The translations under genes and the position numbers were made by a program. This document shows, piece by piece, positions 55,241 through 64,000 of a DNA stretch of 64,000 bases; the first letter of the stretch is position 1, and every line of letters starts with the position of its first letter. Source of the DNA: Agrostemma githago (taxonomy: Eukaryota; Streptophyta; Magnoliopsida; Caryophyllales; Caryophyllaceae); NCBI GenBank assembly GCA_958450325.1, contig OY288243.1, positions 56,752,378-56,816,377 of the forward strand, in the 5' to 3' direction. The notes under the pieces were generated by a model. The model had not been told where the DNA came from, did not search any database, and saw nothing but the letters and a program-made list of their open reading frames with translations.

Positions 55241-56695
55241 ACTATTTTCAAAAATTTGAAGATAGGAGAACAAATACTGTGGGACGACAAATGTCAAGTA
55301 GCCTTCGATAGAATCAAGGAAATCTTATCTGCGCCACCAGTTTTGATGCCGCCTCAACCCGGTTTGCCTTTGTCGTTATACCTAACAACGAACGAGACAG
55401 CCATGGGGGCTATGTTAGCTAAGACGGTCAACTCCGAAGAACGAGCTATCTACTACATCAGCAAGAAGTTTTTAGAGTATGAATGCAAATACACCATGCT
55501 CGAAAAGACATGCTTAGCTCTGGTCTGGGCCACTAAAAAGCTTCGACATTATATGCTCAGCTACGAGGTACAAGTGCTATCTAAGATGGATCCAATCAAG
55601 TACCTCTTCGAAAAGCCCATTCTCAATGGCAGAATGTCTAGATGGACTCTCATGCTGGCAGAGTTTGACTTAAAATTCGTACCTTTGAAGGCTATAAAGG
55701 GCCGAATAGTAGCCGAGTTTCTCGCCGACAGTCCCGTGATTGAAGAAGGACACACCGACACTTGGTCCTTCCTAGATGAAGATATTTTCCATACCGATAC
55801 CGAAACATGGGACTTATACTTCGACGGGGCATCCAATTTCCGAGGAGTCGGAGTCGGGATTCTTCTAATCTCACCAAAAGGGGAACATACTCCCGTTTCC
55901 ATCAAATTAGACTTTGACGTCACTAATAATGTTGCTGAGTATGAAGCATGTATCCACGGGCTACAAGCCTCCGCCGATTTGGGGGTCACGAACCTCCGAG
56001 TACACAGTGATTCGTCTCTGGTCATTAATCAAGCGCTCCAAAAATGGAAAACTCGGAATGCTAATCTCGTGACCTACCAGGCACGAGTAAGGGATCTCGA
56101 GAAACAGTTCCAAAAGGTAGAGTATATATACTTACCTCGGGAAGAAAATCAGTTCGCAGATGCACTCTCAAAACTGGCATCTTTATTAAATATTCCCGAT
56201 CACTTGACCAGTATGCTGATTTGTGTCGAAAGACAATCTGAGCCAGCATACGTCCATGACATTGAAGACATTGACATACTTGATCCCGAGCCGTGGTATC
56301 AAGCCGTGTTAACCTACCTAACAACCGGGGAATATCCACCTGGAGCCGACAATCGAGCCAGGAAGGCCTTGCGATGGCTGGCAACCCACTTTGTCCGCAC
56401 CGACGACGGACAGCTATACAAAAAAACCGCACAGGGGGCTCTTCTCCTATGTGTTTATAAAACTAAAGCCGAAAAGGTTATGGCCGAAGTACAGGACGGC
56501 GAGTACGGCCCACACATGAACGCCCAGATGTTAGTCCGGAAAATCATGAGACTCAGATATTACTGGAATAGCATGGAAACCGACTGTCAGTTATATGTCA
56601 AACACTATCATAACTGTCAAATCTTCGCCAATATACAGCATATGCCGCCATCCCTGTTATATACCATGACGTCACCTTGGCCATTTTCAACATGA
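55241..56695 (+). pseudogene. pol: RNase H, archaeal-type RNase H and integrase zinc finger of Tat-2
   Basis: The first RNase H (SLYLTTNETAMGAMLAKTVN, EYECKYTMLEKTCLALVW) has T where the first catalytic D normally stands, the decay known for the ancestral RNase H of dual-RNase-H Tat elements. A spacer (DSPVIEEGHTDTWSFLDED) follows, then the second RNase H with D in LYFDGASN (~55820), E in NNVAEYEAC (~55935) and D in NQFADALSKL (~56155). The integrase zinc-finger region reads EVQDGEYGPHMNAQ, CQLYVKHYHNCQI. An internal stop ends the frame at 56693. Confidence 0.9.
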
Positions 56696-57544
56696 GGAAT
56701 CGACATAATCGGGAAGATAAATCCTTTGGGAACCGGTGGACACTGATTTATTTTGGTAGCTATCGACTATTTCACCAAATGGGTCAAAGCTGAGTCTTAT
56801 CGTATTCTCAACGCCAAGCACGTCGCCAAGTTCATCCAAAATAAGATCATATGCCGGTACGGGATCCTGCACGAATTCATCAGTGAGCACGGCACCCACT
56901 TCCAAGCTGAGACGGCGGCCTTGCTGACTAAGTATAAGAACCAAAGGCATACATCTTCTCCCTACCGACCCCAAACCAATGGAGCGGTAGAAGCGGCTAA
57001 TAAAACGATTGTCACCATACTCAAAAAGATGGATGACAATTACCGAGACTGGCCCGATAAAATACCCTTTGCGCTATGGGGATACCGGACGTCAATCTGT
57101 ACAGCAACTGGCGCAACACCGTATTACCTAACTTATGGAATGGAAGCAGTCCAGCCGGTCGAGTTGGAAGTGCCATCTCTCTGGATTCTACTAGAAAGTC
57201 AAGTACCTGAAGCTAATTGGGTTCGAGCACGATATGACTCGCTAGTCCTGTTAGACGAACGACGATCTCGTGCCCTCAATAATATCCAGATATATCAGAA
57301 GAGGATCCAACGGGCCTTCAATAAAAGGGTGAGGCCCAGGAACATTAAAGAAGGGGATTTGGTTCTCAAGTTGGTTCTAGCCTTATTACCAGTAGACCCA
57401 AGGGGAAAATTCAAACCGAATTGGGCCGGGCCATATTTGGTGAAGAAGATTCTATCAGGCGGAGCTGTGATGCTAACAGGCCTGGACGGGAATGAGTTTG
57501 TCAACCCAACTAACCAGGACCAGTTGAAGCGTTACTACCCTTAA
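56696..57544 (+). pseudogene. pol: Integrase core and C-terminus of Tat-2
   Basis: After two stops (56693, ~56744) the frame is open from 56753. The first catalytic D is in VAIDYFTKWVKAE. The second motif reads ISEHGTHF where ISDNGT is usual, so the second D is changed to E. The glutamate is in NGAVEAANKTI. The C-terminal part (RIQRAFNKRVRPRNIKEGDL, PVDPRGKFKPNWAGPY, QLKRYYP) equals the Tat-1 tail. No chromodomain, as expected for Tat. With a changed catalytic residue it is unlikely to work. Confidence 0.9.
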
Positions 57545-57707
57545 GCCCTTTCTCAATGTCATTTGCAAAAAAAAAAAAATTATTAAAATCATTTCTTAAA
57601 ATAAACTTTCAAAAGCAAGTCAAAAGCAAGGATTTTTATTCTAATGTTGTAAACATCTTGAACCATAGTCTTGGTGTATTTCAAGATTGCAAATCTATAA
57701 AAAATCT

Positions 57708-57773
57708 GAACTACCTTTGGTTTGATTCCATTAATTATGGATACTTAGGCAGCCCCTCAAAATGGCACAACCA
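57708..57773 (+). other. Conserved post-pol motif of Tat elements, copy 2
   Basis: GAACTACCTTTGG, TTTGATTCC, GGATACTTAGGCAGCCCCTC and GGCACAACCA in the same order and spacing as at 11689 and 63718. Confidence 0.7.
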
Positions 57774-58252
57774 CTGCAATCGAGAAAAAAGAAACAGGAA
57801 CGGTTTTTATTAGACTTCCTTTATTTATCTCAAAAAAATCCGATAAACTCGGAAAATTACAAGTTGCAAAAAATTTCAAAAAAAAGCACACGATAATAAA
57901 ATAAATAGTAATAATACTTAAATAATAAAAAACTAGGGGCTCGGCATCTAGGGCATCTTGCCCTTTCCCTTGTCTTTAGCTTCTTTTTCCGTCCACTGGC
58001 GACGACGTGGAGGTGAGCGCTCCCGAATCACCACGGAAACCTCCTTAACCCGGACTCGTTTCCTCGAACTTGAGTCCTCAGTCACCTCAGTTGGTCCTAG
58101 TCGGGCCCTCACCTTTTCTGGTAACCGGTCTCGTGGGCCCAATCCGTCTCGGGCTGCTAGTCTCGGTCCAAGTCTTTTCTCCAAATCAGTCTGGGGCTTA
58201 GCCGTCCCCGTGAGTCACTAGCACCGGTCTCTTTTGCTCGAGTCTTAGTTTT
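57774..58252. other. Tat-2 spacer between pol and the antisense gene
   Basis: AT-rich to 57930, then GC-richer. A charged minus-strand frame (57948-58184; RRRQWTEKEAKDKGKGK-like) may be the frayed C-terminus of the antisense gene; support is weak. Confidence 0.35.
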
Positions 58253-59697
58253 TTACTTAATACCTGACTCCAATCGGACAAGGGTAGCGGGAGTTTCTCC
58301 TTCATCAAAGAATCTTGTATTATCTTTCACTGTTTCCCGACGAACCAAGTCAAAAGCCTCGTCAGTCTTCAAAGCTTTACGGGCCTCTTTAGATTCCTCG
58401 GAAGCCCATTTTCGATATGATTCGAAACCTAAACGGTTTGGCAAGGACGGGGTATAGTCCATATGGCACGGGTAAACCAGTGTTGTAGCCACGTGTCACA
58501 CATAGCGTCCGTCAATTGGAGCGAAACGCTAATGATTGCTTCAGTCTCTGGGATTTGCTGAAATGAACCGAACTGCCTCAGAATGCGGTCCGGGTAGATA
58601 TGGATGGTCCAATCCAAAGACAAGATCACCAAATAGCGGGCTTTGTCTCTCTTAGATAGCCCCGTCAATTTCGAGAGAAACCACCAAATAACGGTCCATC
58701 TAATCAAGGGCCCAGTATGGAATCTTAATTCTTCATCCCAATAAGTTCGATTTATGTGATGGCTCAAGCTTATCCGCCGTTTCCTTGAACTAATATGGCA
58801 ACTACGATATTTGGATATGCTCACCGGGGGCTCTATGATCGACAAGCGCTCGGATAACCAGATCTGACAAGGGAAAAGAAGAAGAAACGGATTTACATAA
58901 ATAAGAATCTGTCCGCTGGCAAGCACTCGATCAAGTCTCATGTCTGACTCGATCGAGTAGCTCGGATAGAAACAAACAGGAGGTTTTTATCAAGGTCACT
59001 CGATCGAGTGGCCCCTGTACGTCAAAAAAAAAGGGAAAAAAGAGATAAAACGCGAGACAATACCTGCAAAAGACGAGTACTTCCCGTCAATTGTCGGTCC
59101 AGGTCAAGTCTTCTAGCATCAAGGCCTGTAATAATCTCCCCAGTTGTCAGCCAAGCCGGGCTGTGACCCATCTCCATCTGATCAACTATCAGCCTAATTT
59201 GACCCAAGCACGAGTCAGCATCCATTCTTCCTTCAAAGGCATATCGGTGTAGCATGCAAAAGCTGAAGGCTCTGCGCCTATGGGTGGGAGTAACTCTTAC
59301 GCCGCAAAATTCATAAATTTATCGGCATGATCAAACAAGGAAACAGAATCTCCCTTCACCATACGGTCCGTCTCAGCATGTGACAAACCGAGAAAATCCC
59401 TTAATCTCCTCCTTGGGTCAGGATAAAATGGAGGAATAGCAGAACGAGCATTAGGGCACCAACCGCTGATGGCTGCAATTTTTTGGGAAGGGGACATGTT
59501 TCTCCTCGAGGAAATGCGAAAACATGATGGGTAGTATCCCAAAAGGACAGGCAAGCATCCAGAAAGTGCGAATCTACCCTAAGTCGTTGGAGCGAAAATA
59601 AGGCAGTAATTCCCATCTGAGTCAGCTGAACTTTGTCTTCATCTCAAAAATACTGCGACCATGTCTGAAGCATTGCGGTCAAATGTTCGATACCCAT
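58253..59697 (-). pseudogene. Spliced antisense gene of Tat-2 (PMD/DUF7745-like aORF)
   Basis: The ATG at 59697 starts MGIEHLTAMLQTWSQYF. One TGA follows, then the frame continues with MGITALFSLQRLRVDSHFLD and SFWDTTHHVFAFPRGE. A frameshift near 59490 leads to IAAISGWCPNARSAIPPFYP and DPRRRLRDFLGLSHAE. Exon 1 ends at 59064 (TGCAG|GTATTG), a 200-bp intron follows (58864-59063), and exon 2 starts at 58863 (IWLSERLSIIEPPVSISKY), continuing with TYWDEELRFHTGPL and IYPDRILRQFGSFQQIPE. The Tat-1 gene (12339-13689) matches in order and intron position although intron length differs (77 against 200 bp). Length and pattern fit the additional antisense ORFs reported for Tat elements. Biochemical role unknown. 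Confidence 0.72.
58864..59063 (-). other. Intron of the Tat-2 antisense gene carrying CTCGATCGAG palindromes
   Basis: GT at 59063 and AG at 58864 bound it. It contains CACTCGATCAAGT, ACTCGATCGAGTAG and CACTCGATCGAGTGG, the same motif as in the surrounding LTR. The Tat-1 intron at the matching position lacks it. Confidence 0.65.
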
Positions 59698-59790
59698 AGC
59701 AAGAACTTTTTCTTAAAAGTCTAAAAGATTTTGAGAAAAGAGAAGAAGATTCGAATTAAGATATGAAAATTAAAAGCAAAGAACCCTCTA

Positions 59791-59796
59791 TTTATA
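59791..59796 (-). promoter_or_regulatory. TATA box of the Tat-2 antisense gene
   Basis: On the minus strand TACTATAAATAGAGGG lies 94-99 nt before the ATG at 59697, with a purine-poor leader between. Spacing is close to that in Tat-1. Confidence 0.62.
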
Positions 59797-60044
59797 GTAG
59801 AAAGTCCTTTCCTAGTTGCTTTAGGAATAGGGTTTCTCATCATGTCTCCTAATTCGCATGGGTGTAGACTCAACCCAAAAAGCCTTAGGAATCCTTCTCA
59901 GAATCTGATACGAGAATCAAGTCATCCCGAGTACTTCCATTTTCAAAAATAAAAATCGAAATCCTCGAACATTTTCAAAAAAAAATCAATCAATATTTTT
60001 TACGAATTTTCTCTAAAAAAAATCATCATCAAGTTTTTACTTCC

Positions 60045-60260
60045 CCAGCGTGAGTCGGTGCTTTGCCTAAATGTTACATACAAATTGCTATGTGTCAGCA
60101 TACAGGTACACCCATGACTTCGGAAGCAAGCTTATACAACTCATTAAAACTCCCTAGCGGAAAACACGGGATGTGTCTGCAAACGGGCACACCCGCAGCT
60201 TCTTAGGCAAGCTCCCGCGCAGCTCCAAAATGGGATATGTCACTTGAAAAACTCCCAGCG
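60045..60260 (+). repeat. About 105-bp degenerate tandem repeat, two copies
   Basis: CCCCAGCGTGAG, then CAGGTACACCC and GGAAGCAAGCTT in the first copy pair with CCCTAGCGGAAA, then GGGCACACCC and TTAGGCAAGCTCC in the second; a third start CCCAGCGGAG adjoins the LTR junction at 60261. It is the 3' non-coding part of Tat-2. No Tat-2 3' LTR follows in plus orientation. Confidence 0.6.
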
Positions 60261-61143
60261 GAGTGCCTCTTGAAAAACCCTCCTGCTTTGATTTTGAGGT
60301 GTCAATCGATCGAGTCGGGTATGACACTCGATCGAGTGGTCCTCGAGAAAAGTGTTCTGCCTCTGATTTGGGGTGTCACTCGATCGAGTGCCCCCTGTTC
60401 GAGAGGTGACTCGATTTGCAATTCTCGAAATTGCTTTTAATTTTTGAAAACCGATAATTTCGTTAAGCCGTGTAAAAATATAGCATAATTTATACCCAAC
60501 TTAAAATTTTCAAAACTCGTCAATATTTGATATTTGGACTACGCAATCAATATCCAATATTTAGAGCGATTTTTAGAAAAAGACAATGTTTTAGAAATTG
60601 CTTTGAATTGAAACTAATCCCTCCGCGTTGTAATGTCGTATTAGTCTTTTTAGGACTTATGTGACGACTATTTCGGCATCAACGAGAAAAGTTTTTGAAA
60701 ACGGTTTTGTTTGATTGATTCATTTTAGATCCGATATTCGACTATAGAGTCGATATCGAATCCTTAGGGACGACACTTTTATTGCTAATTATAGTAGTAA
60801 TAATAATATTAGAAACGAAACAAAACGACGACGAAAAACGATGACGGACGAGACGAAAGAGAAAGAGACGTGAGGAAGGAGAAGAAAAGAAGAGAAATCG
60901 GGATTTGTAACACCCTCAACCTACATGCTAATTTCGACCTCGATCACGGACTCGTAGTAACGGCGCTTGCGTAGGAGTAACGAGCATATAGTAAGAGTTA
61001 AGGTGTTGTATTTTTGGTATAGTTTGCCTAAGGTTTGCTAGAGATTCGGTATGAGAAGAATTGATGTTATGAGTTGTGAATTGTCGATGTTCTGTGGATC
61101 TCTATGTATGAATTGAATGTGTAATTGTGTTGCGAGGGTGGGG

Positions 61144-61151
61144 TATTTATA
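61144..61151 (-). promoter_or_regulatory. TATA box of the split Tat LTR
   Basis: TATAAATA on the minus strand, about 665 nt into the LTR, just downstream of the 61298-61405 palindrome cluster and followed by a C/A-rich leader. Confidence 0.6.
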
Positions 61152-61297
61152 GGATGGGATACCCGACTTAGGATAGGAGATTGGTATCTTGCAAAGGAAG
61201 AAAGCAACCGGTTGGGGTGAAGTATGATTCCGCTTGTGGATAGGAGAAGCTTGCTTAAGGGGGAAGTTACTCCCAGTTTTGAGCTGGAACGAGGGTC

Positions 61298-61405
61298 ACT
61301 CGATCGAGTGGTTCATGGCACTTGATCGAGTGCATGATCTAACCTCGAATCTGACTGTTTTTATGAGCCCACTCGACCGAGTGAGTCAATCCACTCGATC
61401 GAGTG
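61298..61405. repeat. CACTCGATCGAGTG palindrome cluster in the Tat LTR
   Basis: Four copies: two exact (61298, 61392) and two with one change (CACTTGATCGAGTG at 61319, CACTCGACCGAGTG at 61371). The second cluster is at 60306-60392. Confidence 0.9.
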
Positions 61406-61814
61406 AAGCTGGACGAGTGATATTGCTCTTCAAAAGATAAAACTTTATCTTTTACGGAATTGTTTAATGTTTTTGTAGCTGAATTTTGTGAGGAATTGGA
61501 CTTCCAACTGGATACCCAGACGCTTCGTGACATATTTTATGCCTTTGACCGGGGTTTGACCCAGTCGCCAAAAGACGGTTTTGCCCTCGGTCTCGGTTTT
61601 GACCCAAGTTATTCTCATTTGACTGGAAACGACCCACTGGGCCTGAATTTGAAGTCTGTTTGGTGAGATTTTTACTCCGTTAAAAGCTTGCGCCAATTAC
61701 TATTGATTCCGAGTCCAAAATCGAGCGTATTAAGTCATGTTTACGTCCGATCATCATCGGGTGTTTTTTGGGAATTGTTATAGACACCTGACTGTCAAAA
61801 TGTGGGTGTGTACA

Positions 61815-62000
61815 AGAGTATGTGGATTAATTAAAAAGGATGTAATTAATAGACTTTTAGGACTTAATTCTAATATGCAACAGCAAATTAGGTGCTTCCT
61901 AAGTTAGTCTATTATGTAGTGATGTTGGTATGATTGGATTGTGAACAAGATATAATGTTTTTGGTTGGAATGAAATTACTTACATTCTACCAAAAAAAAA
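61815..62000 (+). pseudogene. End of LINE ORF2 and 3' tail
   Basis: After the AGAGT duplication the zf-RVT protein's tail reads on (RVCGLIKKDVINRLLGL), a typical end of plant LINE ORF2. About 80 bp of T/G-rich 3' UTR with a tail of nine A and the right target duplication follow. Confidence 0.82.
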
Positions 62001-62012
62001 CAAGCGGTGGTC

Positions 62013-62898
62013 GGGTTCCGTATTAATCACAATGCTCACCCCTCACATGTGGTTCGACGCATCCTTACTAATATCGAACTGGCGCACCTTAAGTAAAATA
62101 CCAGGTAAGGTATACCACGAGAACGACTAATATCTGTATTATCACGTTAAAACTGATTTGTTAATACGAATAATATCTAGTACTTTCTACTCTCCTACGT
62201 GCATCTTTTCATGGCCTGCTTGTCACGTGAAATCCCATGCAAAGAATGTAAAAGCAATTACTTTGATGACAAAAACTTAATTGTCCTTAAACAACCGAAG
62301 TAGCAAAGGCGTAGGGTTAAAACAACAGATGTTATCGTACTTCCGTCACAATTAAGGAACGAAGTTATCAGCCCACCGATTGATTAGTAGAGGCCAATAC
62401 GTGCGGGCGGGATTGGGTTATAATGTCTATCGGACGTTGACTTCCTAATACGTACCCTCACCCCTTACCCAGAATCTATGGTTTTCGGATGGCCTAAACC
62501 ATTGCCAATGAGAGTCATTCTAGACATTGAATGCCTAAGGGTACAAGTCTCTATCATTAAGTTCCGATGGCACTCAGCTTTGAGCCGGCTAAGGATTAAA
62601 GTTGACTCCACAAATCTGTAACAAATTCGGTTCACTAAAAAGGTCGTCAGACCAAACATATCGGCCTTTAAACATTTACAACCACGTACGTCTCGATCGA
62701 TTCTAACGAAACATGGATGTCCCCACATCCGTCTATTACAATTCAAATCGTCAACCAAATCAAGGTCCGACACATCGCCCCGAAGGCAAGATCGGATCGC
62801 CCGGACGTGAAGAGCGTCCACAATGAGCCATGTGGGTGGCCACCGCGACTGGTCCCCGTCCAGGTGCGCGGGGGCAGCGGTGTGGGCGAGCGTCCACA
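62013..62898 (+). repeat. Tat-family LTR, right piece (R/U5 side)
   Basis: Continuation of 42026-43233 after the LINE. It shares GTACCCTCACCCCTTAC and the flanking block with the palindrome arm at 49790-49880, and its last 105 bp with the Tat-1 LTR end. It ends CCACA at 62898 but no primer site follows, so it is a 3' or solo LTR. No clear 5-bp duplication is seen (GTTTC on the left, ATTCA on the right). Confidence 0.8.
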
Positions 62899-62936
62899 AT
62901 TCACTACGTTGGTTGGAGTTGACTAGTGTAGAGACC

Positions 62937-63480
62937 CGCATTTTGCCTGCTCGTGTCTGTAGTAGTCACCAGCAAAACACCCGATGATGATCGGACGCTA
63001 ACATGCATCAATACACTCGAATAAGGACTCACAATCAATAGTATCCGACGTGGGCACTTAGCAGAGTACAAATCTCTCAAAATTGACCTTAAATCCAGAC
63101 TCAGTGTGTCGTTTCCAATAAAATAAAGTTACTTTGAGCCAAAACCGCCACCGGGGGCAAAATCGTCTTTCGTTGACCGAGTCAAACCCGGTAAAAGCCG
63201 AAAACTCAAAACAAACCTGATTCAAAATCACGTCCAAATACATGACTCAACCAGATCAATCAGAATCAAATCATACCTCAAATAAACACGGATATCAATC
63301 CGGATTTTGAGCAACTTCCGATACGCGCGATTTCAACCGCCTGCAACCACGCCGCAGAACGGAGCCGCCTCAGGTGGGGCGCCCCAATACCAAGGCGCGT
63401 GCCTCCGGGCGCCCAAATTCCGAGTCAGAAAATTTCACAAATTTTTTTAAATACACCCTTACGTGCATTGTATCAAGGGT
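62937..63480 (+). repeat. Start of another Tat LTR (U3 part)
   Basis: It starts TGTAGAGACCC, shares AAAACACCCGATGATGATC with 42026, and aligns with the minus-strand LTR at 61814 in the 63110-63220 part (GTCGTTTCCA..AAATAA, GTCAAACC.GG). GGCGCC/GGGCGCCC boxes lie at 63366-63415, followed by a TATA-like TTTAAATACACCC at 63447. The 3' end of the LTR is not identifiable; it seems truncated at about 63.48 kb. Confidence 0.7.
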
Positions 63481-64000
63481 CGCCATTAAACTTTATAAAA
63501 CTCAACTTGCGGTCAGCATAGAACATGTCCAAATAGTTCACACCACCTTTAGGGGCTATCCCGTAAAATGCTTATAGTCACAGGATCAATATCATAACTC
63601 TTATAACCCTTTGATCGAGCCATCATTGGGAATGCACCTAGACTACACCGTCAATATGGCTAGTTACACACAAAGCCCTAATAAATTAGGCACCATAACA
63701 TATCTTTCAATCTTCCTGAACTACGGCTTGGTTTGATTTCACCGCACATGAATATGTAGGTAGCCTCTCGACAAGGGCACAACCATCCACATTGATACAC
63801 ATTCAGAAAGCACCATCATTCCTATCACGACACTGTCATGCTCTCATTAGTTCGCTTTGTCGTCCTGGGAGTTCTCTTAGGGAGAAGTTCTCCATCCACT
63901 CACAAAATCCAAAAGACTTTCAAAATTCAGCCACCTTTCTATAGTGTGTCCAAGTACTCGGCTCAATCGGAGACAAGAATCTGTCAGGGACTCGAAGCAA
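63481..64000 (+). other. Post-pol sequence of a third Tat copy, cut by the window end
   Basis: The conserved post-pol motif is at 63718-63785 (GAACTACGGCTTGG, TTTGATTTC, AATATGTAGGTAGCC, GGGCACAACCA), so this is Tat internal sequence downstream of integrase in plus orientation. No coding sequence is seen in the 520 bp shown. Confidence 0.6.

Larger units (their letters stand above)
48284..61814 (-). mobile_element. Tat composite: split minus-strand LTR enclosing Tat-2
   Basis: The outer ends are an LTR 3' terminus on the left (minus strand ...TGTCCACA at 48284) and an LTR 5' terminus on the right (TGTACACACCC at 61814), with AGAGT duplications. Read together, 48284-49100 plus 60261-61814 make one minus-strand LTR of about 2.4 kb with a 23-bp overlap. 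Between them lies an 11.2 kb plus-strand segment: LTR end, primer site, inverted LTR part, LTR end, primer site, gag-pol, antisense gene. The minus strand is given for the outer LTR. Confidence 0.75.
60261..61814 (-). repeat. Right piece of the split Tat LTR (U3 side)
   Basis: On the minus strand it begins TGTACACACCCACATTTTG at 61814 and shares AACACCCGATGATGATCGGA with the LTR starts at 42026 and 62937. A TATA box (CTATAAATACCCC) is at 61144-61151. CACTCGATCGAGTG palindromes lie upstream of it at 61298-61405 and again downstream at 60306-60392. At 60261 it passes into Tat-2; the 23 bases 60261-60283 repeat 49078-49100, where the LTR continues. Confidence 0.78.
43234..62000 (+). mobile_element. 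L1-type LINE, nearly full length but interrupted
   Basis: 5' region 43234-43415, ORF1 43416-45061, ORF2 45027-48283, then the end of ORF2 and the 3' tail at 61820-62000 ending in A9. A 13-bp target duplication brackets it. A Cassandra element (44055-44533) and a Tat composite (48284-61814) are nested inside. Without them the LINE is about 4.8 kb. It sits inside a Tat LTR. Confidence 0.9.

Noticed and set aside
60908..61140. A second Tekay-type LTR starting TGTAACACCCTC at 60908
   Set aside because: No purine tract before it and no LTR end after it; it lies inside the continuous minus-strand Tat LTR, downstream of that LTR's TATA box.
62465..62941. 158-codon minus-strand frame across the LTR end at 62898
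   Set aside because: It crosses an LTR border and shows no similarity to a protein family; related LTR ends (7548-7652) do not keep the frame.

Overview
This is a transposon graveyard from a plant nuclear genome. The lineages present are Ty3/gypsy chromovirus (Tekay/Del type), Athila, Tat (with the extra archaeal-type RNase H), a Cassandra TRIM carrying 5S-rRNA-like LTRs, a CACTA DNA transposon and an L1-type LINE. Together they point to a flowering plant with a large, repeat-rich genome, most likely a dicot. Tandem repeats before a Tat 3' LTR resemble the Retand arrangement described from Silene, but that is a weak species hint. I found no intact host gene and no tRNA or rRNA gene.

Layout, left to right. 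1-5691 is the 3' end of a Tekay element: an open pol frame (RNase H, integrase, chromodomain) and a 3.6 kb LTR. 5692-~14.1 kb is a decayed Tat element (Tat-1): LTR tail, tRNA-type primer site, leader, gag scraps, archaeal RNase H and integrase scraps, and a spliced gene on the opposite strand with its own TATA box. From ~14.6 to ~40.2 kb, minus strand, lies a multi-exon plant-mobile-domain (PMD) gene. It is split by a 21 kb Athila (16437-37430, target duplication GCACT) and by a 1.35 kb CACTA element (38277-39624, target duplication ATA). The Athila is itself split by a very young 9.8 kb Tekay-like element (21969-31802, target duplication CAACG) whose two 3.7 kb LTRs look almost identical.

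40.2-42.0 kb holds two tandem arrays. A Tat-family LTR begins at 42026 and resumes at 62013 after an L1 LINE (13-bp target duplication). Inside the LINE sit a Cassandra element and a 13.5 kb Tat composite (48284-61814, target duplication AGAGT). The composite is the outer two pieces of one minus-strand LTR. They enclose a 920-bp-arm palindrome centred on a primer-binding site and then a plus-strand gag-pol (Tat-2) with its own antisense gene. The window ends in another Tat LTR start (62937) and post-pol sequence.

The elements work, or once worked, by standard reverse-transcription or cut-and-paste cycles. Most coding copies carry stops and frameshifts. The observations most worth following are: (1) the antisense gene downstream of pol in Tat-1 and Tat-2, with an intron at an equivalent position and a TATA box about 80-100 nt before the ATG in both; (2) the LTR palindrome with a primer-binding site at its centre; (3) arrays of short palindromes upstream of the TATA box in LTRs of unrelated families; (4) an Athila that keeps gag and ORF-1 but has lost the protease active site and all of RT, RNase H and integrase.
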